A DNA stretch of 64,000 bases from Intestinibacter bartlettii (lineage in GTDB: Bacteria > Bacillota > Clostridia > Peptostreptococcales > Peptostreptococcaceae), in the NCBI RefSeq assembly GCF_000154445.1, contig NZ_DS499564.1; one strand, written 5' to 3'. Shown here piece by piece: positions 44,008 through 53,276 of the stretch. Each line of letters starts with the position of its first letter. Position 1 is the first letter of the stretch. Position numbers and translations under genes: made by a program. The notes beneath the pieces were generated by a model, which searched no databases, had not been told where the DNA came from, and saw only the letters and a program-made list of their open reading frames with translations.

Positions 44008-44910
44008 TTAATCATTTTTTGATGCTGCTAGTACTCCTAATGCAATTGAATTTAATTTTGTAACATCACTATCCGCTCTTGAAGTTAAAACGATAGGAGC
44101 TTTTGCACCTAATACTAATCCTGCACTTTCTGCTTTTGCAAAGAAAGTCATAGATTTATAGAATATATTTCCTGCTTCAATATCTGGAACAAGTAGTACA
44201 TCTGCTTTTCCTGCTACTGGATGGTCAATTCCTTTATGTTTGGCTGCTTCTTCACTAACAGCATTATCTAATGCAAATGGACCGCCAACTATACAGTTTT
44301 TAATTTCTCCCCTTTTATACATTTCTTCTAATTCTTTTGCATCTACTGTATCTGGCATTTTTGGGTTAACCTTTTCCTTAGCACAAAGAACAGCTACTTT
44401 TGGTTCTTCTATATCTAATGCTCTCGCTAATCTTACAGCATTTTCAATTATTTGTTTTTTAGTATTTAAATCTGGATCTATATTCATTGCCGCATCTGTT
44501 ATAAAGAATAATCTGTTATACCCTTCAACCGCAAATACGCCAGTATGACTTAATACATTACCTGTTCTAAGACCTATTTCCTTATTTAAAACAGCTTTAA
44601 GAACAATTGATGTATCTACTAAACCTTTCATAACTATATCCGCTTTTTTGCTAGAAACAAGTTCTACTGCTTTTAAAGATGCCTCGCTTAAATCTTTTAT
44701 ATCTATTAATTCATAATTATTTAAATCTATATTTAACTTTTCTGCTATCTCTTTTGTTTTATCTATATCCCCTACTAAAATTGCTTCTATTATTCCTTCT
44801 TTTCTTGCATTTTCTACTGCTAATAAAACTTCTTTATCTTGGCAACATGCAACAGATACTGTTTTTGGACCTCTTTTTTTAGCCAAATTTATAACATCTT
44901 GAATTTTCAT
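44008..44910 (-). CDS. ptb: Phosphate butyryltransferase (phosphotransbutyrylase)
   Basis: A 300-residue member of the Ptb/Pta family that converts butyryl-CoA, or a branched acyl-CoA, plus phosphate to acyl phosphate and CoA. It carries MKGLVDTSIVLKAVLNKEIG, SHTGVFAVEGYNRLFFITDA and the GKADVLLVPDIEAGNIFYKS motif of the family. It is placed 107 bases before buk on the same strand. A dyad at 44996-45014 upstream may bind the neighbouring LysR regulator. Confidence 0.95.
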   Translation of the reverse strand: MKIQDVINLAKKRGPKTVSVACCQDKEVLLAVENARKEGIIEAILVGDIDKTKEIAEKLNIDLNNYELIDIKDLSEASLKAVELVSSKKADIVMKGLVDTSIVLKAVLNKEIGLRTGNVLSHTGVFAVEGYNRLFFITDAAMNIDPDLNTKKQIIENAVRLARALDIEEPKVAVLCAKEKVNPKMPDTVDAKELEEMYKRGEIKNCIVGGPFALDNAVSEEAAKHKGIDHPVAGKADVLLVPDIEAGNIFYKSMTFFAKAESAGLVLGAKAPIVLTSRADSDVTKLNSIALGVLAASKND

Positions 44911-45160
44911 AAGTTCACTCCTTTTGCCCTATGGTATTGTTTATATGTAGATTAATTTATTGTGATATTGTAGTTTAAATTGTTCTTAGTTTAAAATTTT
45001 AATCGAATTAAAATCATTTTCTATTTGAAGTTATATCTTGAATTGTTTTAGTTTTGAATTAAAAATTATTTTCTTAAGTTAATTATATAATTATTTTTAT
45101 ATGAACAGATAATATGTATTTTTTATCTTTAGATATAAGAAATTTTTATAGCATATAGAC
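44911..45160. other. Intergenic region upstream of ptb
   Basis: AT-rich, no gene visible. The only notable structure is the dyad at 44996-45014; the LysR terminator follows at 45161-45195. Confidence 0.4.
44996..45014. promoter_or_regulatory. Dyad upstream of ptb, possible LysR site
   Basis: ATTTTAAT-CGA-ATTAAAAT is a perfect 8-3-8 inverted repeat containing a T-N11-A core, the usual layout of LysR-type boxes. It lies 86 bases before the ptb start. AT-richness makes such repeats fairly frequent. Confidence 0.35.
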
Positions 45161-45195
45161 AAAAAAATAGAGCCTTCAAAACGTTTTCTGGCTCT
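45161..45195 (-). terminator. Terminator after the LysR gene
   Basis: AGAGCC and GGCTCT pair with a longer inner AAAACGTTTT palindrome and are followed on the minus strand by ATTTTTTT. The loop region contains a cre-like TCAAAACGTTTTCT. Confidence 0.8.
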
Positions 45196-45211
45196 TTCAA
45201 AAACTTTAAAA

Positions 45212-46144
45212 TTAGTCCCTTATATTATAATTATCAGCAAATTCTTTATATATATTTACAAATTCTTCTGCTATAGGAGATAAGGCCTCATCTTTTCTCT
45301 TTATATATCCGCAGTCTAAGATAATCTTTTTAGACAATGGTATTAAAACTGTTCCATCATCTAATTTTGTCTTTTTCTTTATATGTGTCCCCCTTAATGA
45401 GAAATATACGCCATCTGTATTATGTAAAAAATAAGATAACATCTCATGGTCTTGAACTGTTATGAAGTGATTGAAATTATCATAGTCAAGCTCATTTCCA
45501 ATCCACATAGATATATAGCTTCTATCTACATATTCATTAGTCAATAATACGTATTTTTTTAAATCATCGAGATCTACAGCCTCATCAATATCACATAATG
45601 GATGTCCATCTCTTACTTGTAAACAGACATACCCATCTGTAACCTTGATAAATTCTAGATTTTTAGACATTAATGTTCTTTTGTTTGTAAAACTTACAGG
45701 TCTAGTTAGCTTTATTACTGCTATATCTGAAAGACCTGTTTCTACATCTCTAATAACGTTAGAAAAAGTATCTTGATTTATTATTATATTTAGCATTTCG
45801 TCTTTATGTCTATTATTTAATTCCAAGATAATGTGTTTTATAAAAAATATATAATATGAAGAAATTCTGAAATTGACTTTTTCATCCTTAGCTATGGTAT
45901 TCATGTTTCTTATTAAGTCCATATTTCTTTCAATTTCTTCACCATATTGAAGTAACTCCATTCCTTTTGCTGTCAATTCTACACCCGAATTACTTCTGTC
46001 AAAAATTTTAAATCCTAATTCTTCTTCTAACATTCTTATAGACATGCTTAAATTTGGTTGACTCATATATAGTTTTTTTGCTGCCTTTCCAATAGATCCC
46101 TGTTTTGCAATCTCTAAAATATAGCTTATTTGTTCTAGTTTCAA
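45212..46144 (-). CDS. LysR family transcriptional regulator
   Basis: A 310-residue regulator. The winged helix-turn-helix is at residues 1-62 (MKLEQISYILEIAKQGSIGK, AAKKLYMSQPNLSMSIRMLE), followed by a substrate-binding effector domain. A TTG start at 46144 is preferred because it lies six bases after AAAGGTG; an upstream GTG overlaps that site. The gene lies between the oxidoreductase operon and ptb-buk, bounded by terminators on both sides, so it probably controls one or both of them. The inducer, perhaps a 2-oxoacid or acyl-CoA, is not known. Confidence 0.88.
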   Translation of the reverse strand: MKLEQISYILEIAKQGSIGKAAKKLYMSQPNLSMSIRMLEEELGFKIFDRSNSGVELTAKGMELLQYGEEIERNMDLIRNMNTIAKDEKVNFRISSYYIFFIKHIILELNNRHKDEMLNIIINQDTFSNVIRDVETGLSDIAVIKLTRPVSFTNKRTLMSKNLEFIKVTDGYVCLQVRDGHPLCDIDEAVDLDDLKKYVLLTNEYVDRSYISMWIGNELDYDNFNHFITVQDHEMLSYFLHNTDGVYFSLRGTHIKKKTKLDDGTVLIPLSKKIILDCGYIKRKDEALSPIAEEFVNIYKEFADNYNIRD

Positions 46145-46327
46145 AATAATCACCTTTTCATTTAATTCTTCTTATATGTTTTTTTTATCTATAAGAAAAT
46201 ACTTTATATAAGCCAGTTTATAAATGTATTATATCTATATCTATAATTATATTTAAATTGTATCATATTTCTAATTGTTTTTGTTGATTTATACATCACA
46301 AATAATATATATAAAATAGTATTTTTC

Positions 46328-46367
46328 AAAAAAAGAATTGCCCAACAGTTGTAACACTGTTAGGCAA
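46328..46367 (-). terminator. Terminator after the 2-oxoacid oxidoreductase operon
   Basis: On the minus strand TTGCCTAACAGT and ACTGTTGGGCAA pair (one G-T) around six bases, followed by TTCTTTTTTT. Confidence 0.88.
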
Positions 46368-46415
46368 CCCTTTGGGCCATATTAATTTTTTTTGGTCTAA
46401 ATATATGAAATTTTT

Positions 46416-46955
46416 TTAGCTGACTGCATCCATGCCTTTTTGTAAGGCTTCTCTATTTATAGGTATAAATTTAGATTTTCTTTCTCCAAATACCTTTAAG
46501 AAAGCTTTTAATACTGATTCTATATCAACTGCATTTGTTACTTTCAAGCAAGCACCTAACATTATCATATTTGCAACCTTAGGCATTCCCATTTCACCTG
46601 CTAAATCATTAGCTGGTATGTAAGTAACCTCTACATCGTCTCTTTCTACTTTTACATCTATTAATGAACTATTAACTAGTATATGTCCACCTGGAACTAC
46701 GTCATCTACGAATTTCATAGAAGGTAAGTTCATTATTACTGCACAAGTTGCATCATTTGCTATAACTGGAGAACCAACTGGTTCATCAGATACTGTTACA
46801 GCACAGTTTGCAGTACCACCACGCATTTCTGGACCATAAGAAGGTAACCATGCAACCTCTTTTTCTTCTAGCATTCCAGCATATGTCAATAATTGTCCCA
46901 TAGACATTACACCTTGACCACCAAATCCTGCACAAATTACTCTAGCTGTTGCCAT
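46416..46955 (-). CDS. 2-oxoacid:ferredoxin oxidoreductase, gamma subunit
   Basis: A 179-residue gamma subunit of the pyruvate/2-oxoacid ferredoxin oxidoreductase family (CAGFGGQGVMSMGQLLTYAG, LPSYGPEMRGGTANCAV). It binds coenzyme A in the complex that decarboxylates a 2-oxoacid to acyl-CoA and reduces ferredoxin. It begins one base after the beta subunit stop. Separate gamma, delta, alpha and beta genes fit the VOR/KOR-type arrangement. Confidence 0.92.
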   Translation of the reverse strand: MATARVICAGFGGQGVMSMGQLLTYAGMLEEKEVAWLPSYGPEMRGGTANCAVTVSDEPVGSPVIANDATCAVIMNLPSMKFVDDVVPGGHILVNSSLIDVKVERDDVEVTYIPANDLAGEMGMPKVANMIMLGACLKVTNAVDIESVLKAFLKVFGERKSKFIPINREALQKGMDAVS

Positions 46956-46956
46956 A

Positions 46957-47727
46957 TTATTTCGCCTCCTTAACTGCTTTTGCTTCTTCTATATCAATAT
47001 CTTTTTTATTACCTGGTTCATAGTATTTCATCATATTATCTCTTAACCATTGTAGAGCATCAGTTGGCGCTAGACCCCAGTTAGTTGGACAAGTAGATAA
47101 AACTTCAACTATACCAAATCCTAAACCTGCTTTTTGAACTTCAAAAGCTTTTCTTATAGCTTTTTTAGCTTTTCTTACGTTAGCAGGAGTATCTACTGTT
47201 ACTCTTTCTACAAATACTGCACCTGTTAAAGTTGCAAGCATTTCACTAACTCTTATAGGGAATCCATTTCTTTCTGGATCTCTACCATCTTGAGCTGTTG
47301 TAGCTCTTTGTCCTATTAATGTAGTTGGTGCCATTTGTCCACCAGTCATACCATATATACCGTTATTAACGAATATAGTACTTATTTTTTCTCCTCTAGC
47401 AGCTGCATGAACTATTTCACACATACCGATTGAAGATAAGTCACCATCACCTTGATAAGTAAATACAAATTTATCTGGATGAGTTCTTTTTATACCAGTA
47501 GCTACAGCTGGAGCTCTACCATGAGCAGCTTCATGTGTATCTACGTTAAAATAATTATATGCTAATACTGAACATCCTACAGGAACTACTCCTACAGCAT
47601 CTCCAAGTAAATCCATTTCATCTAATACTTCAGCTACTAATCTGTGGATTATACCATGAGTACATCCTGGACAGTAGTGAGTTACAGCATCTGTTAAACC
47701 ATTAGTTTTCTTAAATACTACAGCCAT
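46957..47727 (-). CDS. 2-oxoacid:ferredoxin oxidoreductase, beta (thiamine diphosphate) subunit
   Basis: A 256-residue beta subunit. The thiamine diphosphate motif is visible: TYQGDGDLSSIGMCEIVHAA through NNGIYGMTGGQMAPTT, with cluster-ligand cysteines early (HYCPGCTHGIIHRL) and in ECLS-like VLSTCPTNWG. Its start overlaps the alpha stop by one base, so translation is coupled. The conserved features suit 3-methyl-2-oxobutanoate (VorA-type) or 2-oxoglutarate enzymes; substrate choice cannot be read from motifs. Confidence 0.93.
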   Translation of the reverse strand: MAVVFKKTNGLTDAVTHYCPGCTHGIIHRLVAEVLDEMDLLGDAVGVVPVGCSVLAYNYFNVDTHEAAHGRAPAVATGIKRTHPDKFVFTYQGDGDLSSIGMCEIVHAAARGEKISTIFVNNGIYGMTGGQMAPTTLIGQRATTAQDGRDPERNGFPIRVSEMLATLTGAVFVERVTVDTPANVRKAKKAIRKAFEVQKAGLGFGIVEVLSTCPTNWGLAPTDALQWLRDNMMKYYEPGNKKDIDIEEAKAVKEAK

Positions 47728-48803
47728 TATTTAGCACCTCCTAAAGCAACTTCTCCCATTATTTCTTTAGCTTTTTGAGCTATATCACTTGGAACTGGTA
47801 TCATACCACCACTTCTTCCATAGAAATGAACTGGTAATTTACATTCGCATGCTAATTTAACATCGTCTATCATTTGACCTAAACTCATTTCTACTACTAA
47901 TAAATTTTTAGCATTTGGTATTTTTTTGAATGCTTCATTTGGGTATGGCCATAAAGTTTTAGGTCTTATTAAACCTACTTTATATCCTTCTTTTCTCATT
48001 GATTCTATAGTTGTTTTAACTATTCTTGAAACTGTTCCATATGCTACAAATACTAAATCAGCATCTTCAGTTTTATACATTTCATATTGAACTTCATTTT
48101 CTTCTATTTCTTTATATTTCTTTTCTAATTTAATGTTATGTTTTTCTAACTCTTCAGATTGTAGGTATAAAGAGTTTATAACATTAGGTTTTCTTTTATT
48201 TTGATGTCCACAAGAAGCCCAGTCTTTTGCTGGTAAATTTCTTTGCTTACGTTCTTTTTCAAAGTCAACAGGTTCCATCATTTGACCTATCATACCATCT
48301 GCAACTACCATAACAGGAGTTCTGTATTGGTCAGCTACATCAAAAGCTTCTATAATCATATCAACAGCTTCTTGTACACTTGCTGGAGCAAATACTGGAG
48401 TTCTATAGTCACCATTTCCTCCACCTTTAGTACTCATATAATAATCTGATTGAGAAGGTTGTATAGTTCCAAGTCCTGGACCACCTCTCATTATATTTAA
48501 AACTACGCAAGGTACTTCAGCACCTGCACAGTAAGTAATTCCTTCTTGTTTTAATGCAACCCCTGGAGATGATGAAGATGTCATAACTCTGACACCAGAT
48601 CCGCCTGCACCATAAACCATATTTATAGCAGCTACCTCTGATTCAGCTTGAACAAAAGCTCCTCCTACTTTTGGAAGTTCTCTTGATAAATATTCTGGTA
48701 ACTCACTTTGTGGAGTTATTGGATATCCAAAGAAGTAATGGCATCCAGCTTCTATAGCTGCTCTACCAAATGCTTCATTACCTTTCATAAGTATTTTAGC
48801 CAT
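47727..48803 (-). CDS. vorB: 2-oxoacid:ferredoxin oxidoreductase, alpha subunit (VorB-type)
   Basis: A 358-residue alpha subunit combining the pyrimidine-binding domain (FFGYPITPQSELPEYLSREL, QAESEVAAINMVYGAGGSGV) and the transketolase C-terminal-like domain (LIRPKTLWPYP). It is closest in pattern to the VorB subunit of 3-methyl-2-oxobutanoate dehydrogenase (ferredoxin), which acts on branched 2-oxoacids from valine, leucine and isoleucine. The neighbouring aminotransferase and ptb-buk fit that use. 2-Oxoglutarate oxidoreductase KorA is the alternative. Confidence 0.88.
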   Translation of the reverse strand: MAKILMKGNEAFGRAAIEAGCHYFFGYPITPQSELPEYLSRELPKVGGAFVQAESEVAAINMVYGAGGSGVRVMTSSSSPGVALKQEGITYCAGAEVPCVVLNIMRGGPGLGTIQPSQSDYYMSTKGGGNGDYRTPVFAPASVQEAVDMIIEAFDVADQYRTPVMVVADGMIGQMMEPVDFEKERKQRNLPAKDWASCGHQNKRKPNVINSLYLQSEELEKHNIKLEKKYKEIEENEVQYEMYKTEDADLVFVAYGTVSRIVKTTIESMRKEGYKVGLIRPKTLWPYPNEAFKKIPNAKNLLVVEMSLGQMIDDVKLACECKLPVHFYGRSGGMIPVPSDIAQKAKEIMGEVALGGAK

Positions 48804-48831
48804 TATTAATTCCCCCCTAATTTGAAATATA

Positions 48832-49047
48832 TTAATCTCTTTCTACAGTTATAACAACATCCGGACACATAAGTGCACAACTTGCACAGCCAACACATTT
48901 TTCTTCATCAATAACTTTTGCTGGATTATATCCTTTTTGATTAATATAATCTGTATCTATTGCTAATATTTCCTTTGGACATGCCTCAACACATAATCCA
49001 CAACTCTTACAGCGTTCTACATCAAAAGTCACTTTACCTTTAGCCAT
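48832..49047 (-). CDS. 2-oxoacid:ferredoxin oxidoreductase, delta (ferredoxin) subunit
   Basis: A 71-residue 2x[4Fe-4S] ferredoxin. First cluster motif: Cys13, 16, 19 and 23 (ERCKSCGLCVEACPKE). Second: Cys51, 54, 57 and 61 (KCVGCASCALMCPD). As the delta subunit it passes electrons out of the complex to free ferredoxin. It lies 28 bases before the alpha subunit gene. Start ATG follows AAGGGGGG. Confidence 0.93.
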   Translation of the reverse strand: MAKGKVTFDVERCKSCGLCVEACPKEILAIDTDYINQKGYNPAKVIDEEKCVGCASCALMCPDVVITVERD

Positions 49048-49105
49048 TTTAAAGCCCCCCTTAACATCGTGTTTCTATAATTGTGTTTCTATAAAAAACT
49101 CATAA

Positions 49106-49783
49106 CTACATCCATTCTTCTCTCATATATAAATCTATCGGTAGTATATCACCTTCTAGATCATCTGGTAATGAATCTACTAGCTCTCTTAAACATGATA
49201 CATATTTAATTGGTATATTAGTTAACTTAGAAACTTCTTTCGCTAACTTTTGCCCCTTTAAAACATCTTCTACAGTAGTTTGTCTTATAAAGTGAGTATT
49301 ATTTATTAGTCCTGTAACCTTTAGTTTTGAAGTTGCTTCCATAGATTCAATAAACCTTACTACTTCTTCTGCAGTTTGAGTTTGTTCCCTATTCGCATTT
49401 ACTACACAGAACATATCGTATTCACCCTCTACAAAATGTTCTGCAAATCTACCTACTACTCTTGTCCCTACATTGTCTCCACCAACATCTAACACATAAT
49501 TGACATCGTTTTCACGAAGTGGAGTCATTATTTGTGCTGATACTGCTGGTAAATCTAATGTATCTGTTTCGATAGAACTATCAATTGGATTTATGCCCAT
49601 AGATCTAAGCTCATCTTTCTTTTCCCTAGTTCTAAAATATACATTTACTATATCTAAATCTGCAAATGCTACTGGGCCATCTACTATTTTTCTTAAATTA
49701 GTAACGTAATTTATTGATACTTCACTTTTTCCACTTCCATAGTGTCCAATAAATAACCTTACTCTTTTATCATCTTTTATCAT
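49106..49783 (-). CDS. P-loop ATPase accompanying the 2-oxoacid oxidoreductase
   Basis: A 225-residue protein with a Walker A motif (RLFIGHYGSGKSEVSINYV) and a downstream DVGGDNVGTRVVG segment that could be Walker B-like or a SIMIBI-class switch. Related small ATPases are found beside ferredoxin oxidoreductase operons in clostridia, but no role has been shown; help with cluster or subunit assembly is a guess. ATG at 49783 is six bases after AGGTG; an upstream GTG overlaps that site. It is the first gene of the operon, 58 bases before the ferredoxin subunit. Confidence 0.8.
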   Translation of the reverse strand: MIKDDKRVRLFIGHYGSGKSEVSINYVTNLRKIVDGPVAFADLDIVNVYFRTREKKDELRSMGINPIDSSIETDTLDLPAVSAQIMTPLRENDVNYVLDVGGDNVGTRVVGRFAEHFVEGEYDMFCVVNANREQTQTAEEVVRFIESMEATSKLKVTGLINNTHFIRQTTVEDVLKGQKLAKEVSKLTNIPIKYVSCLRELVDSLPDDLEGDILPIDLYMREEWM

Positions 49784-50438
49784 TCTTATCACCTATCTTT
49801 TAGATACTAATTTAGTTAAGCTTTTTAGCTCTATGGTTTTTACATATTTTTTAATTTAGTTATTTAAATTTTTTATTAAATTTTATTATATGTACTTTTA
49901 ATTCGACTAACTAAATTTAAATTAAAACTAGAACAATTCTTATACTTAAATTATATATACAGTCATCCCCAAAACGCTAATATGTAAAATTTATCCGTGG
50001 TTATAAATATTTTTTATTACATTTTATTTAAAAAACGTTTTCCCATTTTTACTTTTATTATTTAAGTTTATAAAATTAACACTTCAAAAAACTTAATAAA
50101 AATAGGTTTTTACTTTTTAGTATCATTAAACACTATTTAAAAATTTTTTTATGTAAGTTTTATATTTTATAAGTAATTTTTATTTAGAATTCACTTCAAA
50201 CCCTTGAAATTGCTAATTTTATTTTTTATTAATTTATAAGTTGTACCCTTCCATAAGGAATTTTTATTCCTTTATATAAATATTACTTATTTCCTAATCT
50301 TGGTAATTATTATGTATAATTATTATAAATAAATGTATTGTTTTTATTTTATGTAAGAAAATATTTATTCCAAATTACAAAAAAATAAATCAATCATAAA
50401 TTATAAAGTTGTTTTAAAAATTATAGGGGGTGCTTTTT
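49784..50438. other. Long divergent promoter region
   Basis: About 650 bases with no gene, between the divergent oxidoreductase operon and the aminotransferase. Very AT-rich. It holds an AAGGAAT/ATTCCTT hairpin at 50257-50275 and a cre-like AAAAAACGTTTTCC at 50030-50043, which matches 11 of 14 consensus positions. Its size suggests several regulator sites; no riboswitch was recognised. Confidence 0.4.
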
Positions 50439-51638
50439 ATGGCTGTAAAATTTGCAAAAAGATTAGATAATCTAGAAGGTTCTGCTATTCGTGAACTTTT
50501 AAAACTTACTCAAAGACCGGAAGTTATATCTTTCGCTGGTGGAATGCCTGCTCCGGAACTATTTCCAGTTGAAGAAATGAAAAAGGTTTCTGTTGCTGTA
50601 TTAGAAGAACAAGGACAAGTTGCTCTTCAATATACAACTACTGAAGGATATGCTCCACTTAGAGAAAAAATAGCAGATAGAATGAACACTAAATTAAAAA
50701 CTAATGTTAAAGCTGATGATATATTAATAACTAGTGGTTCTCAACAAGGTTTAGATTTTGCTGGTAAAGTATTTATAGATGAAGGCGACGTTATACTATG
50801 CGAAAGCCCTTCATATATGGGTGCTTTAAATGCAATGAAAGCTTATCAACCTAAATTTATAGAAATATCTACTGATAATGACGGTATGATCATGGAAGAA
50901 TTAGAAAAAGTTCTTGCTACTACTGATAGAGTTAAAATGATATATGTTATCCCTGATTTCCAAAATCCATCTGGTAGAACTTGGCCAATGGAAAGAAGAT
51001 TGAAATTCATGGAAATAATAAATAAATATGAAATACCTGTAATTGAAGATAATCCTTATGGAGAATTAAGATTCGACGGCGAATTCTTACCTTCATTAAA
51101 ATCTTTAGATACTAAAGGCTTAGTTATTTTCTTAGGAACATTCTCTAAGATATTCTGCCCAGGATACAGACTTGGTTGGACTTGTGCAGCTCCAGAAATA
51201 TTAAATAAATTCAATATTTGTAAACAAGGTGCTGACCTTCAAGCTTCTACAATATCTCAAATGGAAGTTAACAAATTTATGGATATGTTTGATTTAGATG
51301 CACACGTTGAAAAAATTAAAGCATGCTATGCAAAACGTAGAGATGTTATGATGAAAGCTATGGAAGAAGAATTCCCAGACTCTGTTGAATTTACACACCC
51401 TCAAGGAGGATTATTTACATGGGTTATACTACCAGAAGGAATCAATGCAGGAGAAATGGCTAAAAAATGTTTAGAAAAAGATGTAGCTTACGTTCCTGGT
51501 GAATCTTTCTACCCTAATGGCGGTGTTTATAATACTTGTAGATTAAATTATTCTAATATGCCTGAAGACAAGATAGTTGAAGGTATTAAGAGAATGGCTG
51601 AAGTTATCAAAGAAGAATTAGCTGAACACGCTAAATAA
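50439..51638 (+). CDS. PLP-dependent aminotransferase (2-aminoadipate/MocR-type class I)
   Basis: A 399-residue fold type I aminotransferase. The PLP lysine is Lys237 in GTFSKIFCPGYRLGW; also seen are SGSQQGLDFAGK, the NPSGRTWPMERR segment, and a C-terminal substrate Arg in NTCRLNYSNMPED. It resembles the LysN/ARO8-like group that transaminates 2-aminoadipate, branched-chain and aromatic amino acids. Divergent from the 2-oxoacid oxidoreductase genes, it would supply their 2-oxoacid substrate. ATG at 50439 follows AGGGGG; a GTG nine bases upstream is less likely. Confidence 0.92.
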   Translation: MAVKFAKRLDNLEGSAIRELLKLTQRPEVISFAGGMPAPELFPVEEMKKVSVAVLEEQGQVALQYTTTEGYAPLREKIADRMNTKLKTNVKADDILITSGSQQGLDFAGKVFIDEGDVILCESPSYMGALNAMKAYQPKFIEISTDNDGMIMEELEKVLATTDRVKMIYVIPDFQNPSGRTWPMERRLKFMEIINKYEIPVIEDNPYGELRFDGEFLPSLKSLDTKGLVIFLGTFSKIFCPGYRLGWTCAAPEILNKFNICKQGADLQASTISQMEVNKFMDMFDLDAHVEKIKACYAKRRDVMMKAMEEEFPDSVEFTHPQGGLFTWVILPEGINAGEMAKKCLEKDVAYVPGESFYPNGGVYNTCRLNYSNMPEDKIVEGIKRMAEVIKEELAEHAK

Positions 51639-51728
51639 ATTTACTTACCCAATAAAAATAGTGTAAAAATATATTTTAAATTTATTTAATTTATATTTTG
51701 ATATACTCACTTTTCATTTAATTTTCTT

Positions 51729-51764
51729 AAGGATTGGTGTATTTTATGCATCAATCCTTTTTCC
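51729..51764 (+). terminator. Terminator after the aminotransferase
   Basis: AAGGATTG and CAATCCTT pair around a 15-base loop that has its own TG...CA pairing, followed by T-rich sequence. Confidence 0.85.
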
Positions 51765-51823
51765 ATATTTTAATTCAAAATAGATATTACATATATCTTT
51801 TATGATATATTATTATTTTATAG

Positions 51824-53170
51824 TTACTCCTCCTCTTCTTTAACTTTATAATATTTCTTTATTACAAATACTGATATTTGGAATGTAACTATTCCTATCC
51901 ATCCTATTCCTGTAGCAAGAGCTACTCCACCAATACCCATAAATTTGACTAATAAATAAGAAAGTATTACTCTTATGCTTATTTGTAATGTAGTTCCTAT
52001 AACAGGTATATTTACATGCCCTGTTCCCCTATAAAATCCAACAAATATACTTCCGACCAAACTAATTATATAGAAAAATGATAAAATTCTAAAATACTGT
52101 ACTCCATAATTTAATACAGTCTTTCCTTCATCAAATACAAAGAAATTAAGCAAAATATCTGAACGGAAGAATATAAATAAAATCAATCCTATACAAACTA
52201 ATTGTATTAATACTAATGCATCTTTAAATCCTTCTAATACTCTCTTTTGATTTTTTGCTCCTGTATTTTGTGCAATAAATATTGAAGTTGCCTCAGAGCC
52301 ACTGTTTCCAAATGCTAATATTACATCCTCTATTCTACCTGTAGCTGTATATGCTGAAATTGCATCGACACCAAGTGAATTAACTGCACCTTGGACAAGA
52401 AGTTTTCCTATATAAAGTGATGATTGATGTAATGCCGATACAAACGAATATTGGCAAGTCAATCTTATCAAACCTGAATTATACTTCATATCAATCTTTT
52501 TAACTTTTAAAAATGGAATCTTGTAAATTATATAAAAATAACACAATAATGCTGAAACAGCTTGAGATATTACAGTTGCCAAAGCCGCTCCCATTATTCC
52601 CATTGAAAATTGTTTTATTAACAGTAAATCTAGTATTACATTTAGAAAGATTGAAATTACTAAAAATATTAGTGACATTCTTGTATTTCCGACTGATCTT
52701 AAAATTGAGGATAAAAAATTATAAAGAAAAGTTGTTATAAGTCCTCCTAATATTACATTCATATACTGAGTTACATATCCTGTTAATTCTACTGGAGTTT
52801 GGATAATATTTAATATAATAGGCATAAATAAAATTCCCAAAATACTTATTATAATAGTTACAGCTATGCCTAAAATTGAAGATAAAAATATCTCATTTCT
52901 CATTTTATCGTAATTTTTTTCACCATATAATTGTGCCGTTATAATTGATACTCCTGTGCAACATCCTATTATTATAAATATAAATAAATTCATAACAGTG
53001 CCTGAAATCCCAATTGCTGCAAAAGCATCATGCCCCACATAAGTCCCAACAATTATGCTATCTATTGTATTATAAAATTGTTGAAATATACTTCCTATCA
53101 AAAGTGGTATAGAAAGATATATCAACTGTCTTTTTATATTCCCCTGTGTCAAATCATATGTTTGTTCCAC
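51824..53170 (-). CDS. MATE family efflux transporter
   Basis: A 448-residue multidrug and toxin extrusion-type transporter with twelve hydrophobic segments and the family opening LSIPLLIGSIFQQFYNTIDS followed by IIVGTYVGHDAFAAIG. It would export organic compounds against a sodium or proton gradient; the substrate is unknown. Start is GTG (MEQTYDLTQG) after AAAGGGG. The XRE regulator gene lies directly upstream and probably controls it, though a terminator separates them. Confidence 0.93.
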   Translation of the reverse strand: MEQTYDLTQGNIKRQLIYLSIPLLIGSIFQQFYNTIDSIIVGTYVGHDAFAAIGISGTVMNLFIFIIIGCCTGVSIITAQLYGEKNYDKMRNEIFLSSILGIAVTIIISILGILFMPIILNIIQTPVELTGYVTQYMNVILGGLITTFLYNFLSSILRSVGNTRMSLIFLVISIFLNVILDLLLIKQFSMGIMGAALATVISQAVSALLCYFYIIYKIPFLKVKKIDMKYNSGLIRLTCQYSFVSALHQSSLYIGKLLVQGAVNSLGVDAISAYTATGRIEDVILAFGNSGSEATSIFIAQNTGAKNQKRVLEGFKDALVLIQLVCIGLILFIFFRSDILLNFFVFDEGKTVLNYGVQYFRILSFFYIISLVGSIFVGFYRGTGHVNIPVIGTTLQISIRVILSYLLVKFMGIGGVALATGIGWIGIVTFQISVFVIKKYYKVKEEEE

Positions 53171-53235
53171 TATTCTATCCCCTTTCTAATTTTTACTTTT
53201 TTTAATTGTAGCACTAAATTATACTTTTATATCAT

Positions 53236-53275
53236 AAAAAAAATGAGGTATAGTTTGTATCCATACCTCATTTTT
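53236..53275. terminator. Bidirectional terminator between the XRE regulator and MATE genes
   Basis: AAAATGAGGTAT and ATACCTCATTTT pair around an 11-base loop, with A- and T-runs on each side. Confidence 0.85.
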
Positions 53276-53276
53276 A

